This document shows, one piece after another, positions 8,410 to 17,607 of a DNA stretch of 64,000 nt. Position 1 is the first letter of the stretch, and each line of letters opens with the position of its first letter. This DNA is from CAVTOA01 sp963736285 (GTDB lineage Bacteria; Actinomycetota; Actinomycetes; Mycobacteriales; QHCE01). A model generated the notes under the pieces. It made no database searches, was not told the DNA's origin, and saw only the letters and a program-made list of their open reading frames with translations. Location: NCBI GenBank assembly GCA_963736285.1, contig CAVTOA010000001.1, forward strand, positions 153,327 to 217,326, read 5' to 3'. The position numbers and the translations under genes were made by a program.

Positions 8410-8985
8410 CTAAGAACCCTTGCGTACGGTTCCTTCAATCAAATCCAAGACTGGCGTGAGATGGTCGGCGCTTAGGCCCATTGCCAAGTGCAACACCAGA
8501 CCATCAAGGGCAAGTTCCAAAAATCGCTGCATCACCGCGATGTCAATATCGTGGCGCAGACTGCCGACGGCGCGTTGACGTTCCAGCCGCTCCCGGGTGG
8601 CCCGGGAGATCGCCGCCGATCGCGCCGCCCACCGCGCGGCAAACCGCGGATCGGTCCGCACTCGGCGCGATACCTCCAGCTGTGTTCCGAGCCACCCAGC
8701 TTGCTCAGAGCCCCCGTCGTTGTGCAGCAAATTACGCATGACTTGCACCAGGCCGTGCTCGGCAACGACCTGCACCATTGCCGCCGCATCCGCCTCGGCC
8801 ACTGCCAAAAACAGCGCCTCCTTGTCCGCGAAATGATGAAAGATCGCTCCGCGTGAAAGCCCCGTGGCTTGCTCCAGCAGTCGTACTGTTGCCCCTTCGT
8901 AGCCATGTTCGGCAAAGCAGCGGCGCGCGTCGTCGATGATTCCGCGACGACGCGCATCCAGCCGCTCGTCCGAGACCCGGGGCAT
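8410..8985 (-). CDS. TetR family regulator downstream of aconitase
   Basis: A 191-residue TetR regulator with a textbook N-terminal HTH (TVRLLEQATGLSRGAIFHHF, residues ~35-54) and an all-helical effector domain. It begins 15 nt after the aconitase stop on the same strand, so the two are probably co-transcribed. The acn-TetR pair is conserved in actinobacteria (Rv1475c-Rv1474c in M. tuberculosis), where the regulator is linked to control of acn. That role is inferred here from synteny and not from a visible operator. Confidence 0.87.
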   Translation of the reverse strand: MPRVSDERLDARRRGIIDDARRCFAEHGYEGATVRLLEQATGLSRGAIFHHFADKEALFLAVAEADAAAMVQVVAEHGLVQVMRNLLHNDGGSEQAGWLGTQLEVSRRVRTDPRFAARWAARSAAISRATRERLERQRAVGSLRHDIDIAVMQRFLELALDGLVLHLAMGLSADHLTPVLDLIEGTVRKGS

Positions 8986-9000
8986 GGCGAACGTCCGCTG

Positions 9001-11835
9001 TCAGGATTTGTTCGCGAGCGAGCGCAGCACAAACCGCAAGATGCCACCGTGCCGGTAGTACTCGGCTTCCCCTGGGGTATCGATGCGCACCACCGCATCG
9101 AACTCCACTGTGGACGCATCCTTCCCGGTGGAGCTTTCGTCTCGCCGTGCGGTCACATGCACGGTCTGGGGAATCTCGCCGTCATTGAGCTGGCCCACTC
9201 CGGAGATGGAGAAGGTTTCTTCACCGGTGAGCCCCAGCGACTCGGCCGTCTCGCCTTCGGGGTATTGCAGCGGCAGCACACCCATCCCGATCAGGTTGGA
9301 GCGGTGGATCCGCTCCAACGATTCAGCGATCACCGCCCGCACGCCGAGCAGGGCAGCACCCTTAGCGGCCCAGTCGCGGGAGGAGCCCGATCCGTATTCC
9401 TTGCCAGCCAGCACCACCAGCGGCACGTCAGCATCCTGATAGGACACTGCTGCGTCGTAGATGGTGTCTTGCTCGCCGGTCAGGAAATTCTTGGTAAATC
9501 CGCCTTCGACGCCTGGCACCAACTGGTTACGCAGCCGAATGTTGGCGAACGTGCCGCGGATCATGACCTCGTGATTGCCCCGGCGGGAACCGTAGGAGTT
9601 GAAGTCGCGGCGGGCGACTCCATGCTCGGCCAGGTATTTTCCCGCGGGGGAGTCGGTCTTGATGGAACCGGCTGGCGAGATGTGGTCGGTGGTCACCGAG
9701 TCGCCCAGCATTGCCAGCACCCGAGCACCGTCGATATCGGACACTGGCTCCGGCGTGACGGGCATGTCCTCGAAGTACGGCGGTTTGCGCACGTAGGTGG
9801 ATTCGGAATCCCACTCAAAAGTGTCGCCGGTGGGTGTGGGCAGTGAGGTCCACCGCTCGTCGCCAGCGAAGACGCTGGCATATTCGTGCGTGAACATCTC
9901 TGCGGAGATCGCATGATCGATCACGTTCTGGATCTCTGCCTCGGATGGCCACAGGTCCCGCAAAAAGATCGGCCTGCCGTCAGCGGACTCGCCGAGCGGC
10001 TCTTGAGTGAGGTCAATATCCATCGTGCCGGCCAATGCGTAGGCGACCACGAGCGGCGGCGAGGCAAGGTAGTTCAGTTTGACGTCTGGGTTAATTCTTC
10101 CCTCGAAATTGCGGTTGCCTGAAAGCACCGCCACGGCCGCCAGATCGGCCTCATTGACAGCGGCCGACACTTCCTCCAGCAACGGTCCGGAGTTGCCGAT
10201 GCAAGTGGTACAGCCATATCCGACGAGATTGAAGCCCAACTTTTCCAGATATGGCGTCAGCCCTGCGCGGTCGTAGTAGTCAGTGACCACTTTGGACCCT
10301 GGCGCGAGGCTGGTCTTCACCCACGGCTTGCGGTTGAGCCCCAGCTCCACCGCCTTCTTCGCCACCAGTGCGGCGCCGATCATCACCTGAGGGTTCGAGG
10401 TGTTGGTGCACGAGGTAATCGCGGCGATGACCACCGACCCATGGTCCAGCTCGAACGGTGTGCCGTCGGCCAGTTTGACGGGGGTGGGTTTGCTTGCCCG
10501 GTCGACGAGTTCCAGGTAGTGACCATTCTCCGGACCGTCCGACGCGCTGCTGTGGCCGATGGCAGGGGAGTCGCTCGCGGGGAAGGACTCGTCGGATGAT
10601 TCGTCGGTGTAGCCCTTCGCTACTGACGCGCTCGTGACGGGGTCGGCATAGTCGCGCAGGGAAATGCGGAACTTGGCCTGGGCTTCGGCCAGTGCCACTC
10701 GGTCCTGCGGCCGCTTTGGTCCGGCTATCGACGGCACCACAGTGGACAGATCTAGCTCGATGCGTTCCGAATAGGACGCTTCAACGGATGGGTCATGCCA
10801 CATCCCCTGCTCTTTGGCATAGGCCTCAACCAGCGCCAACTGTTGTTCATTGCGGCCAGTGAACGTCAAATAGTTCAGCGTTTCGGCGTCAATGGGAAAG
10901 ATCGCTGAGGTGCAGCCGAACTCGGGGCTCATATTGCCGATGGTGGCCCGGTTAGCCACCGGAATCGCGGCCACACCATCGCCGTAAAACTCCACAAACG
11001 TGCCGACCACACCATGCTTGCGGAGCATCTCGGTGATCGTCAGCACCAGGTCGGTGGCGGTGGCGCCCTCAGGTAGTTCGCCGCTCAGTTTGAAGCCGAC
11101 CACGCGTGGAATCAGCATGCTGACGGGCTGGCCTAGCATCGCCGCTTCCGCCTCGATGCCGCCGACGCCCCAGCCAAGCACGCCCAACCCGTTGACCATG
11201 GTGGTGTGCGAGTCGGTGCCGACCACCGTGTCGGGATAAGCCTGACCATTGCGGGCCATCACTACTCGGGCGAGGTGCTCGATGTTGACCTGGTGCACGA
11301 TGCCGGTCCCGGGAGGTACAACTTTGAACTCATCGAAGGCGCTTTGCCCCCAGCGTAGGAATTGGTACCGCTCGTGGTTGCGCTGGTATTCCAGCTCCAC
11401 ATTGCGCTCGAAAGCGTCGGCAGTGCCGAAAATGTCGGCGATGACCGAGTGATCGATGACGAGCTCGGCGGGGGCGAGCGGGTTGATTTTGGTGGGGTCG
11501 CCACCCAGCTCGACCATGGCTTCGCGCATGGTCGCGAGGTCGACGGTGCACGGCACGCCGGTGAAGTCCTGCATAATCACCCGGGCTGGGGTGAACTGAA
11601 TCTCAATGCTTGGTTTGGCTTTAGCATCCCATGTGGACAGTGCCTGAATGTGTTCGTCAGTGACGTTGGTGCCATCCTCAGTGCGCAGCAGGTTCTCGAG
11701 TAGCACCTTGAGGCTGAACGGCAGTCGCTCGGAACCGGAGACCGCATCGAGCCGGAACATCTTGTACGACTCTTTGCCAGCGCGGAGCTCACCTGCACTG
11801 CCGAAACTGTCGATGCGCTGCTGCTGTGTAGTCAC
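9001..11835 (-). CDS. acnA: Aconitate hydratase
   Basis: A 944-residue aconitase of the AcnA/IRP1 type, converting citrate to isocitrate in the TCA cycle. The 4Fe-4S cysteines are Cys476 (TSCTNTSNP), Cys542 and Cys545 ([11 protein letters not shown]); the 66 and 3 residue spacing is that of AcnA. The swivel domain is complete ([29 protein letters not shown]). A Ser/Asp-rich linker containing DESFPASD (~405-440) is typical of actinobacterial homologues. GTG 11835 is preferred over GTG 11871 because family similarity starts there ([12 protein letters not shown]) and a G-rich Shine-Dalgarno lies upstream. Confidence 0.96.
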   Translation of the reverse strand: MTTQQQRIDSFGSAGELRAGKESYKMFRLDAVSGSERLPFSLKVLLENLLRTEDGTNVTDEHIQALSTWDAKAKPSIEIQFTPARVIMQDFTGVPCTVDLATMREAMVELGGDPTKINPLAPAELVIDHSVIADIFGTADAFERNVELEYQRNHERYQFLRWGQSAFDEFKVVPPGTGIVHQVNIEHLARVVMARNGQAYPDTVVGTDSHTTMVNGLGVLGWGVGGIEAEAAMLGQPVSMLIPRVVGFKLSGELPEGATATDLVLTITEMLRKHGVVGTFVEFYGDGVAAIPVANRATIGNMSPEFGCTSAIFPIDAETLNYLTFTGRNEQQLALVEAYAKEQGMWHDPSVEASYSERIELDLSTVVPSIAGPKRPQDRVALAEAQAKFRISLRDYADPVTSASVAKGYTDESSDESFPASDSPAIGHSSASDGPENGHYLELVDRASKPTPVKLADGTPFELDHGSVVIAAITSCTNTSNPQVMIGAALVAKKAVELGLNRKPWVKTSLAPGSKVVTDYYDRAGLTPYLEKLGFNLVGYGCTTCIGNSGPLLEEVSAAVNEADLAAVAVLSGNRNFEGRINPDVKLNYLASPPLVVAYALAGTMDIDLTQEPLGESADGRPIFLRDLWPSEAEIQNVIDHAISAEMFTHEYASVFAGDERWTSLPTPTGDTFEWDSESTYVRKPPYFEDMPVTPEPVSDIDGARVLAMLGDSVTTDHISPAGSIKTDSPAGKYLAEHGVARRDFNSYGSRRGNHEVMIRGTFANIRLRNQLVPGVEGGFTKNFLTGEQDTIYDAAVSYQDADVPLVVLAGKEYGSGSSRDWAAKGAALLGVRAVIAESLERIHRSNLIGMGVLPLQYPEGETAESLGLTGEETFSISGVGQLNDGEIPQTVHVTARRDESSTGKDASTVEFDAVVRIDTPGEAEYYRHGGILRFVLRSLANKS

Positions 11836-12096
11836 TGCGTTGACCCCCTGTTGGTCGCCCGAGCGTGCCACCTACGTGTGGTTGCTGATTGCTGTCTGAG
11901 TTCTTGCCCACGACAACTCTGCCGCACACTAAAACCGTACGCTTGTCCTGTTAGCCGCGGCAAATGGGGTGGCTCGTTGGAGTGCTGGGACCGTCCGGAC
12001 GCTGAGATCTGTGCGGCTCGCAGTGCGGTCTCCATATCTTTAGCTGCGGCACCTGACAGGAGGTTGAGCGCGACGAATGACGCGTTCCCGTCCAAC
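11836..12096. other. Intergenic gap upstream of aconitase
   Basis: No convincing gene. A minus-strand open frame crosses part of it, but it only extends the aconitase leader region in another frame and has no recognisable domain. The gap should contain the acn promoter, reading left, at the boundary between the conserved acn block and the accessory island to the right. Confidence 0.5.
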
Positions 12097-12188
12097 TTTT
12101 TGTGGACTAGAGCGCCGACCTTTTGTGGATTAGAACCAGGAATTTTTGTGGATTAACTGTTCGACTTTTTGTGGATTAGCCTGATAGC
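12097..12188. repeat. Four tandem 23-bp repeats upstream of the AAA ATPase
   Basis: The core TTTTTGTGGATTAG recurs at 12097, 12120, 12143 and 12166, exactly 23 bp apart. Small changes occur (GACTAG in copy 1, a leading C in copy 2, GATTAAC in copy 3) and the 9-bp remainder of each unit varies. The last copy ends ~10 nt before the ATG of the ATPase gene. A 23-bp period, about two helical turns, places all cores on one DNA face, which suits cooperative binding of a regulator or of the gene product itself (inference). Confidence 0.85.
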
Positions 12189-12196
12189 TTTACCTC

Positions 12197-13465
12197 ATGA
12201 GTGGCACTAGTGACCTGGTAAAACGGCGGTTAAGTTCGGTGCTTGAAGAACGCATCGGTGAGAGCCCTGTCGTGCTCATCGAAGGACCGCGCTCGGTGGG
12301 TAAATCCACGCTCTTGAGGCAAGTAGCCGCTCAGCACAATGCAGACGTTCTCGACCTTGATCGAGAAGACATACGCACCGCCGCCTCGCGCGATCCTGAG
12401 GGTTTTATCTCCTCAGATTCTCTGGTGTGTATCGATGAATATCAGAAAGCCCCCCTTTTACTCGATGCCATCAAAGCGCGCCTGAATGCGGATGGGCGGT
12501 TCGGTCAGTTTCTTCTTGCTGGTTCAACTCGGCACGAAGCGTTGCCTCCCGGCGCGCAGGCACTTACCGGTCGCTTGCAGCGTTTGCCGATTTATCCGCT
12601 ATCCCAAGGCGAACTGATGGGGAAGTCGGAAGTTTTTCTGAAAAATGCTTTTGAGAATCCGGAACAGTTGGCGAATCAGGGCAGTTCGCATACGTCTCGT
12701 GATGAATACATTGACCGAATCGTGGCGGGTGGATTCCCTATTACTAATAAGCTGAATTCGATACCCGCTAGAAATCGTTGGTTCAGGGAATATGTTTCGT
12801 TGAGTTTGACGCGAGATGTAGGAGATATTAGCAATATTCGTAGGGCGCCCCTATTGCCGACAGTGCTACAGAAATTAGCGTCCCAGAATGCGCAAGTTCT
12901 CAACGTCACGCGTATGGCAGAAAGCGCAGCCATAGATCGCGCCACTGCTACTGATTACATCCACCTTTTGGAAGATTTATTTCTCATTCGACAATTGCAA
13001 CCGTGGGGAACGACGTCGACGCAGCGCGTGGCCGGTCGCCCTAAAATTCATGTGCTTGATTCTGGTGTGGCTGCGTGGCTTCTGCGTTTATCTGCAAAGA
13101 AGCTTTCATTACGAGACCCTTCAGTACTCACCGAATTTGGGCACCTCGTGGAATCATTTGCGGTAATGGAGTTACTCAAACAAGCATCGTGGATGGAGGA
13201 AGAGATATCTTCCGGCCATTGGCGGACAAAAGGCGGCGACGATGAGGTCGATATTGTTTTAGAACGTCATGATGGTGCAGTGGTCGCGGTAGAAATTAAA
13301 GCCGGTACGAGAATAACCGGGGACGATCTTGCGCCAATGGCTAAACTTCGTGATCGGCTCGGCAAAGCATTTTCCGCAGGAATTGCTTTCTATTTAGGAG
13401 AAAGATCCTACCGTTACGACGACCGCCTTTTCGTCCTACCGCTTGATCGACTTTGGTTGAGTTGA
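12197..13465 (+). CDS. AAA family ATPase with DUF4143-type C-terminal domain
   Basis: A 422-residue protein of the AAA_14/DUF4143 family. Walker A is EGPRSVGKSTLL (~29-40), Walker B VCIDEYQKAP (~77-86), and the sensor region LLAGSTRHEAL (~107). A winged-helix-like middle follows, then a C-terminal PD-(D/E)XK-like fold with DEVDIVLE (~349-356) and AVEIKAGT (~366). The biochemical role of the family is not established. No clear Shine-Dalgarno precedes ATG 12197, but four tandem 23-bp repeats fill its promoter. Base composition is lower in GC than in the housekeeping genes, consistent with acquired DNA. Confidence 0.85.
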   Translation: MSGTSDLVKRRLSSVLEERIGESPVVLIEGPRSVGKSTLLRQVAAQHNADVLDLDREDIRTAASRDPEGFISSDSLVCIDEYQKAPLLLDAIKARLNADGRFGQFLLAGSTRHEALPPGAQALTGRLQRLPIYPLSQGELMGKSEVFLKNAFENPEQLANQGSSHTSRDEYIDRIVAGGFPITNKLNSIPARNRWFREYVSLSLTRDVGDISNIRRAPLLPTVLQKLASQNAQVLNVTRMAESAAIDRATATDYIHLLEDLFLIRQLQPWGTTSTQRVAGRPKIHVLDSGVAAWLLRLSAKKLSLRDPSVLTEFGHLVESFAVMELLKQASWMEEEISSGHWRTKGGDDEVDIVLERHDGAVVAVEIKAGTRITGDDLAPMAKLRDRLGKAFSAGIAFYLGERSYRYDDRLFVLPLDRLWLS

Positions 13466-13474
13466 TGGTCGCAT

Positions 13475-13501
13475 CAAATTTCCTTTTGGAAAGGAAATTT
13501 G
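13475..13501. terminator. Hairpin downstream of the AAA ATPase
   Basis: Perfect 12-bp arms CAAATTTCCTTT (13475-13486) and AAAGGAAATTTG (13490-13501) around a TGG loop, 9 nt after the ATPase stop. Confidence 0.7.
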
Positions 13502-13661
13502 GGCGCATACGAGCACTTAGAGGCTGCATGGTTCGCTGCCTTACCGTCTGGTTCCCTTATGGCGCCTGGTTTGTCCAGCTTCACGAAGAATCGAGTGTGG
13601 ATCGCGGCCAATAGCGCATGCCACATGCTCCGTAAAACAAGCACCCGGTAGTGCTGCCATA

Positions 13662-13928
13662 TTGAAACAGGTCTCATGGATGGACGAAGAAATATCCTTT
13701 GGTCATTGGCGGACCAAAGGTGGCGATGATGAGGTCGATATCGTTTTGGAACGCCATGATGGTGCAGTGATAGCGGTGGAAGTGAAAGCCGGTACGAGAA
13801 TAACCGGGGCTGATCTCGCTCCCATGGCTAAACTTCGCGATCGGCTTGGCAAAGCGTTTACTGCCGGAGTCGCATTCTATTTAGGAGAAAGACCCTACCG
13901 GTACGACGACCGCCTTTTCGTCCTATGG
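13662..13928 (+). pseudogene. Truncated DUF4143-type paralogue (C-terminal fragment)
   Basis: This stretch encodes a second copy of the last ~89 residues of the upstream ATPase, beginning VSWMDEEISFGHWRTKGGDD and ending YRYDDRLFVL. The aligned DNA (13180-13443 against 13665-13925) differs mainly at third codon positions. It is therefore the relic of an older paralogue kept under selection and later truncated, not a recent copy. P-loop and middle domain are missing. The frame continues past the relic into unrelated sequence, making a chance fusion with the next entry. Confidence 0.75.
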
Positions 13929-13955
13929 GTAGCACGTCTGTCGTACGCTGCGGGT

Positions 13956-14513
13956 ATGATCCGATCTGGTACTAGTTCTGAGCCCCGTGATGAGTCGAAA
14001 GCCCCCAATGCAACCCTTTACATAGGGGATTTGCCACGCCCGGCTGTCCTTCAAGCGCTCTGCAACACGGCTGTGTACAAGACGAACGAGGATCCTCAGC
14101 GACCCGGTGAAGGGCTCACTGAGGAGGAAAAAGGGAGAAGAAGGCTTACGGCGAGAGAGTCCCGGCAGAGAGTTCAAGCGTGTATGCAATGTAGTGACAC
14201 GAGTGGATTGTATTTCGCGATAGTTAGGAAGTGGGTCGGACACGGAAGCAGTCGCTATCTCGCAGAAACTCGCCTGGGGGTAAATATCGGACCCGCGGAA
14301 CTCGACCCCACGGAATTCGACGATTTGTATGGAGACGGTGCAGCAGAAGGCGCAATGAATGATCTGCGCATATGGCTTTCTCAATCGCAACTCGAGCGAT
14401 TGATTGGTACATATGTAGGCGGTAGTTCATTCGGCGGCTCCATGGGGAGCCCTCTTTTTCCTGGCCGAGTAATGGACCGCGTTCGCAGATCTCTTAGCGA
14501 CAATCGTCGTTAA
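13956..14513 (+). CDS. Hypothetical protein after the ATPase relic
   Basis: In frame with the relic but unrelated to it: 185 residues from ATG 13956 if it starts separately. The N-terminal part LYIGDLPRPAVLQALCNTA recalls small hypothetical proteins with a GDLPxxxVLxALYN signature (from memory, not searched). The rest is acidic and soluble with a Gly-rich tail (GGSSFGGSMGSPLFPG). No Shine-Dalgarno was seen at 13956, so it may instead be expressed as the fusion from 13662, or not at all. Function unknown. Confidence 0.45.
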   Translation: MIRSGTSSEPRDESKAPNATLYIGDLPRPAVLQALCNTAVYKTNEDPQRPGEGLTEEEKGRRRLTARESRQRVQACMQCSDTSGLYFAIVRKWVGHGSSRYLAETRLGVNIGPAELDPTEFDDLYGDGAAEGAMNDLRIWLSQSQLERLIGTYVGGSSFGGSMGSPLFPGRVMDRVRRSLSDNRR

Positions 14514-14662
14514 GAGGAAATGTTCACCAGCAAAGCGGTTATCGGCCAAAGAGCTGGTTGAGTTTGTCTCATCTCAAGACGAACGTGCATGGGGTTGTCT
14601 AAGCTGCCAGAGGCTCGTTTCGAAGAACGAAGACTTTCGAATATCTGTAAAGGATTTTCACC

Positions 14663-15470
14663 GTGACTGTTGATTTCTATATACCTGCTTCCAGAGACCG
14701 GAAATATGTTGAGCGAACGATTAACGGTGTACTAAATCAAAGGAGTGAAGATTGGACACTTACCATCGTAGATGGGAGTGATCCCGAAAAACGAGCAGAG
14801 CTAAAAGCGTTAGTAGAAGACGTTAAGAGAGGAAATCCCGAAAAGGCAGGAAGGATTTCTTATTGCTCTGCGGATGGAACTCCAAGCCTTGTAAATAGCT
14901 ACAACACCATATTCGAAATGGTGAGCGACAAGAGAAAAAAGAACCCAGCTTCTGGTGACCTAGTCAATATCCTAGGTGATGATGATCGTCCGTTGCCAAA
15001 TTTCGTAGATGTAGTAACAAAAGCTCACAAAGAAAATCCTGATGTCTCATTAATTCAACCAAGTGTTATTACTGTTAATGAAGATGGAAATAAAGTAAAT
15101 AGCATTGGTGATAGAGTAAAAAAATCTGGCTCCCATAGCTCATAAAGGGAAAGTGCGATCTGGTGAAACTCTTCTAGAAGATCTTGGGCGAGCGAATTCG
15201 TTCTACTTTTCTGCATGTACTTTTAAACCAGAAGCGCTCGACGGAAAAAAACTTGAAGGCGACGACTATCCAGCAGATTATAGGCTTCTCATTCAATGTG
15301 CCGCTGAAGGACGGAAAGCTCTTAAATTGAAAGATGTGGCCCTAGAATATGGCCGCTATTCTGACAGTTTGACTGTCGGCTCTGGTGACGAGATCTCTCA
15401 AGATTTCGGCTCAAAGAACAGACGAACTACAAACGCTGCTGTAGCAGCACTGCAACCTTTTGCTACCTAA
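14663..15470 (+). pseudogene. Family 2 glycosyltransferase, single frameshift
   Basis: The N-terminal half (14663-15145) has GT-A features: VLNQRSEDWTLTIVDGSDP and the DDD nucleotide-sugar motif (NILGDDDRPLPNF). In a run of seven A (15118-15124) the frame is lost and hits TAA 15143. One base further on, the coding signal resumes as LAPIAHKGKVRSGETLLEDL and runs to 15470. Removing one A restores a ~269-residue enzyme. The gene is clearly AT-richer than its surroundings, so it was probably acquired. Acceptor and sugar are unknown. Confidence 0.7.
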
Positions 15471-15528
15471 AGCTAGCTCGAAGCGTTATGGCACGCCGTG
15501 CTTATCCCACGCATGAATTGTGTAATGA

Positions 15529-15759
15529 CGGGCGGCGCAGCTTGGCCTTACAGGCGATTTTACGTCTGCTATTGGAGCTGCAAAGATCGGAGCTAGTCCA
15601 GCGAATCCGACAGTGGCTGGTTATGGAAGCGGACTCGAGCCCTTTGTAGAAAGAACTCGCGCCGCCGCTAAGCACGCTGCTGAGACAGGAGCGATTGAGC
15701 CGCGACGGAGGCGTGGAATAAATGGGCGTTCGCCCGGTGGAAGCACTTTAGCTGCATGA
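15529..15759 (+). other. Open coding-like remnant without start codon
   Basis: The 342-nt gap after the glycosyltransferase contains a frame open from 15529 to TGA 15757-15759 with coding-like composition (GDFTSAIGAAKIGASPANP; AAAKHAAETGAIEPRRRR) but no plausible start. It reads like the tail of a lost gene. I do not recognise the family. Confidence 0.35.
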
Positions 15760-15812
15760 TTTGCAGCGTAGCCTTAGTGGCTAATCAGTTACGGCGAGGG
15801 GTCATCACCCAT

Positions 15813-16076
15813 CTATGTCCGATAGATATCGGCGCGGTGAGCGATCTCGAGAATGTGGATTGTCTTGGTTTCGTCGTTGATCCGGTAGACAACTCGATAA
15901 GTACCTCGACGGGCACAGCGGCACCCTGCTAGAGGTCCTGATAAAGGTTTTCCGACGCGCTGAGGATTCTCGGCCAGTGCACCGGCGCAGAATTCCACAA
16001 AAGCAGCCGCGACTGACTCAGGAAGTTTAGTGGAAATCGCTCGTCTCGCGGGAGGCATAAACCGAACTTCGTACAT
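15813..16076 (-). CDS. RelE/ParE family toxin
   Basis: An 87-residue RelE/ParE-superfamily toxin with the expected fold signature: N-terminal helix pair (PPARRAISTKLPESVAAAF), the GKPLSGPLAGCRCARRGTYR strand region and the C-terminal VVYRINDETKTIHILEIAHR. Known members cleave mRNA on the ribosome or poison gyrase; which applies here cannot be told. It lies 12 nt downstream of its antitoxin gene, the normal order for Phd-RelE modules. The frame is intact, so the module may be active. Confidence 0.85.
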   Translation of the reverse strand: MYEVRFMPPARRAISTKLPESVAAAFVEFCAGALAENPQRVGKPLSGPLAGCRCARRGTYRVVYRINDETKTIHILEIAHRADIYRT

Positions 16077-16088
16077 AGTAGACAGAGC

Positions 16089-16388
16089 TTAGTGTTTGCC
16101 TGTCGCGCGGCGCCGGGCGAGATCAGCACGAATCGTCGCTAGGTCTACGCCTTCTTCGCCCCGCGCCAAATCGGCGAGGCTTTCCGTGATACGGGTGACT
16201 GTGTCTTTTTCCGACAGAATCTCGAGCGTCATCTCCAAGCCCTCAAGGTCTTCCACAGAGAGCAAGATAACTTCAGGTTCACCATTGCGGGTGAGTTCGA
16301 TACGCTCGTGTTCCTGGCGGGCCCGACGGGCCAGCTCAGAGAGATGAGTCTTTGCCTCAGACAGTGGTACTACCGTCGCACTCGTCAT
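16089..16388 (-). CDS. Phd/YefM family antitoxin
   Basis: A 99-residue Phd/YefM antitoxin. The N-terminal dimer and DNA-binding half is TVVPLSEAKTHLSELARRAR, then ERIELTRNGEPEVILLSVED; an acidic C-terminal tail for toxin binding follows. ATG 16388 fits the family start, although the frame is open further upstream. The palindrome AGACCA-GTT-TGGTCT ends its promoter 13 nt before the ATG, consistent with the autorepression usual for these modules. Confidence 0.87.
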   Translation of the reverse strand: MTSATVVPLSEAKTHLSELARRARQEHERIELTRNGEPEVILLSVEDLEGLEMTLEILSEKDTVTRITESLADLARGEEGVDLATIRADLARRRATGKH

Positions 16389-16400
16389 GGTTGCAAAGAT

Positions 16401-16415
16401 AGACCAGTTTGGTCT
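16401..16415. promoter_or_regulatory. Palindromic operator of the Phd-RelE module
   Basis: AGACCAGTTTGGTCT: 6-bp perfect arms and a 3-bp spacer, starting 13 nt upstream of the antitoxin ATG. Phd/YefM proteins normally bind such sites with the toxin as corepressor. Confidence 0.6.
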
Positions 16416-16521
16416 AAATATCAACCAACTTCTAGCCTGGGTTAATACCCGGCGCATCGCTGTGCCGGACAGATCGCTGCGACACAGACTGCTTTGTCCA
16501 ACGCCAGTAACGTAGCTCCAT

Positions 16522-16813
16522 CTCATCCCGGCGGCCGCACGTCCTCGCGCCGCAGGCGGGTCATCCAGGCTTCGACGTCGTCGGCCTGGGATGGCAGGGC
16601 CGACGACAGCACGCGGCAGCCGTCCTCGGTCACGAGCACGTCGTCTTCGATACGGACGCCGATGCCGCGCAGTTCTTCCGGCACGAGCAAGTCGTCGGGC
16701 TGAAAGTAGAGCCCCGGTTCGACCGTGAGTACATACCCGGGTTTGAGCGCGCCACCTCGGTAGATCTCGTTGCGGGCGTGGGCGCAGTCGTGCACATCAA
16801 GCCCGAGCATGTG
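16522..16813 (-). pseudogene. Duplicated 3' end of pepP
   Basis: This 292-bp block matches 17769-18060, the end of the intact pepP gene, with only two mismatches noticed by eye and a constant offset of 1247 bp. It encodes the last ~96 residues of aminopeptidase P (HMLGLDVHDCAHARNE to the same stop) without the rest of the enzyme. The near identity means a recent segmental duplication. It abuts relics of a RelE and a Phd gene on its right side. Confidence 0.9.
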
Positions 16814-16965
16814 AATTTGTCTTCGGTCATCTTTGATTCGGCAGCAACTCGATAAGTACCTAGGCGGGCACCATGGCACCTTGCGATGGCTCCAGGTAGC
16901 GGCTTCCCATTTGGTTGGGCCGGAGCGTCATTTCCAAGCCCTCGAAGTCTTTCTACTGGACGAAA
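16814..16965 (-). pseudogene. Relics of a second relE-phd module
   Basis: Immediately after the pepP fragment, 16814-~16885 resembles the 3' half of the intact relE (shared AACTCGATAAGTACCT; compare 15889-15904). Then ~16918-16965 resembles the middle of the intact phd gene (GAGCGTCATTTCCAAGCCCT; compare 16224-16243). The part in between is deleted. No protein could be made. This shows that a RelE-Phd module was once present twice here. Confidence 0.65.
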
Positions 16966-16992
16966 GGACTTCGGCTCATTTTGACGGCTGCA

Positions 16993-17322
16993 CTAATGCG
17001 CATGGAGCGCTTCGTAGACAGCGGTTTGCACTTCGTCGTGGATGAGTGAACGCAAACGCTCTTCATTCGTGCTCGTGGTTGATCCACTAAGCCTTTCTTT
17101 GATCCATGAACGCACCAACGTCGCAGCTGGTATGTGTGCCGCCGCAGCTTCGCGCTGTACTGCGTTAACTTCTTCCGCACTTAGCCGTACGGAGTACACA
17201 GTGGACCGTAGAGCATTACGCCTTTCAAATACGGCGCCTTCGGGATAGGGGTCGTCTTTTGTTGCATCAGCATGGGTAGCCTCAGCTGCGACTAGTGCCG
17301 CTATGTCTTTGTTTTTTTTCAT
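16993..17322 (-). CDS. Ribbon-helix-helix antitoxin of a BrnT-like module
   Basis: 109 residues. A ribbon-helix-helix DNA-binding segment lies in the middle (TVYSVRLSAEEVNAVQREAA, then HIPAATLVRSWIKERL) and a charged C-terminal helix follows. It overlaps the preceding toxin gene by 4 nt on the same strand. Toxin-first order with a trailing RHH antitoxin is the arrangement of BrnT-BrnA modules. It probably binds the palindrome at 17608-17636. Confidence 0.75.
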   Translation of the reverse strand: MKKNKDIAALVAAEATHADATKDDPYPEGAVFERRNALRSTVYSVRLSAEEVNAVQREAAAAHIPAATLVRSWIKERLSGSTTSTNEERLRSLIHDEVQTAVYEALHAH

Positions 17323-17603
17323 GGGGTCTCCCTATAAGCTCTTTTATCCGTACTGTTTGCCTTCCATGCGTTAACTCCAATCCAAAATTTTGGATCCTCG
17401 CTGTGTAGCAAAATCACTGTCAACACTGCTCCGGCGCTGCTTGAGTAGCCGATCACTCGAATGCTTTGCCCCGAGTTGCTTTTAGGGTCGGGGTCAGCCC
17501 ACGCCGCGTTTAAGTCTTCAACAGCTTCGTCTGCCCATTCCGGTTTTATGCGATGGCGCTCCCACATGTGTTCTGCGCCATACTGCCAATCAACAGATTC
17601 CAT
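17319..17603 (-). CDS. BrnT-like toxin
   Basis: About 94 residues from ATG 17603 (an in-frame ATG at 17612 lies inside the palindrome and is less likely). The layout fits the BrnT RNase fold: HMWERHRIKPEWADEAVEDL (helix with His), ADPDPKSNSGQSIRVIGYSS, a hydrophobic strand AVLTVILL, and a late NAWKANSTDKRAYRE helix corresponding to the ARRATRRERRxYE end of BrnT. Similarity is moderate, so another RelE-fold toxin family remains possible. It is transcribed with, and overlaps, the RHH antitoxin gene. Confidence 0.6.
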   Translation of the reverse strand: MESVDWQYGAEHMWERHRIKPEWADEAVEDLNAAWADPDPKSNSGQSIRVIGYSSSAGAVLTVILLHSEDPKFWIGVNAWKANSTDKRAYRETP

Positions 17604-17607
17604 CCCC

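Noticed and set aside
8869..9846. 325-codon plus-strand frame opposite aconitase
   Set aside because: It is antisense to the strongly conserved acnA and carries no domain; a GC-rich shadow.
12097..12188. Tandem 23-bp repeats as a CRISPR array
   Set aside because: The unit is only 23 bp in total with a 14-bp core and 9-bp variable part, there are four copies, and no cas genes are nearby.
13474..13677. Minus-strand 67-codon frame between the ATPase and its relic
   Set aside because: No start context, no family, and it overlaps the terminator hairpin; it may be a relic but I cannot support it.
15118..15124. Programmed -1 frameshift in the glycosyltransferase
   Set aside because: A -1 slip at this A7 leads to a stop within a few codons; the second half needs a +1 change, so an indel is the simpler reading.
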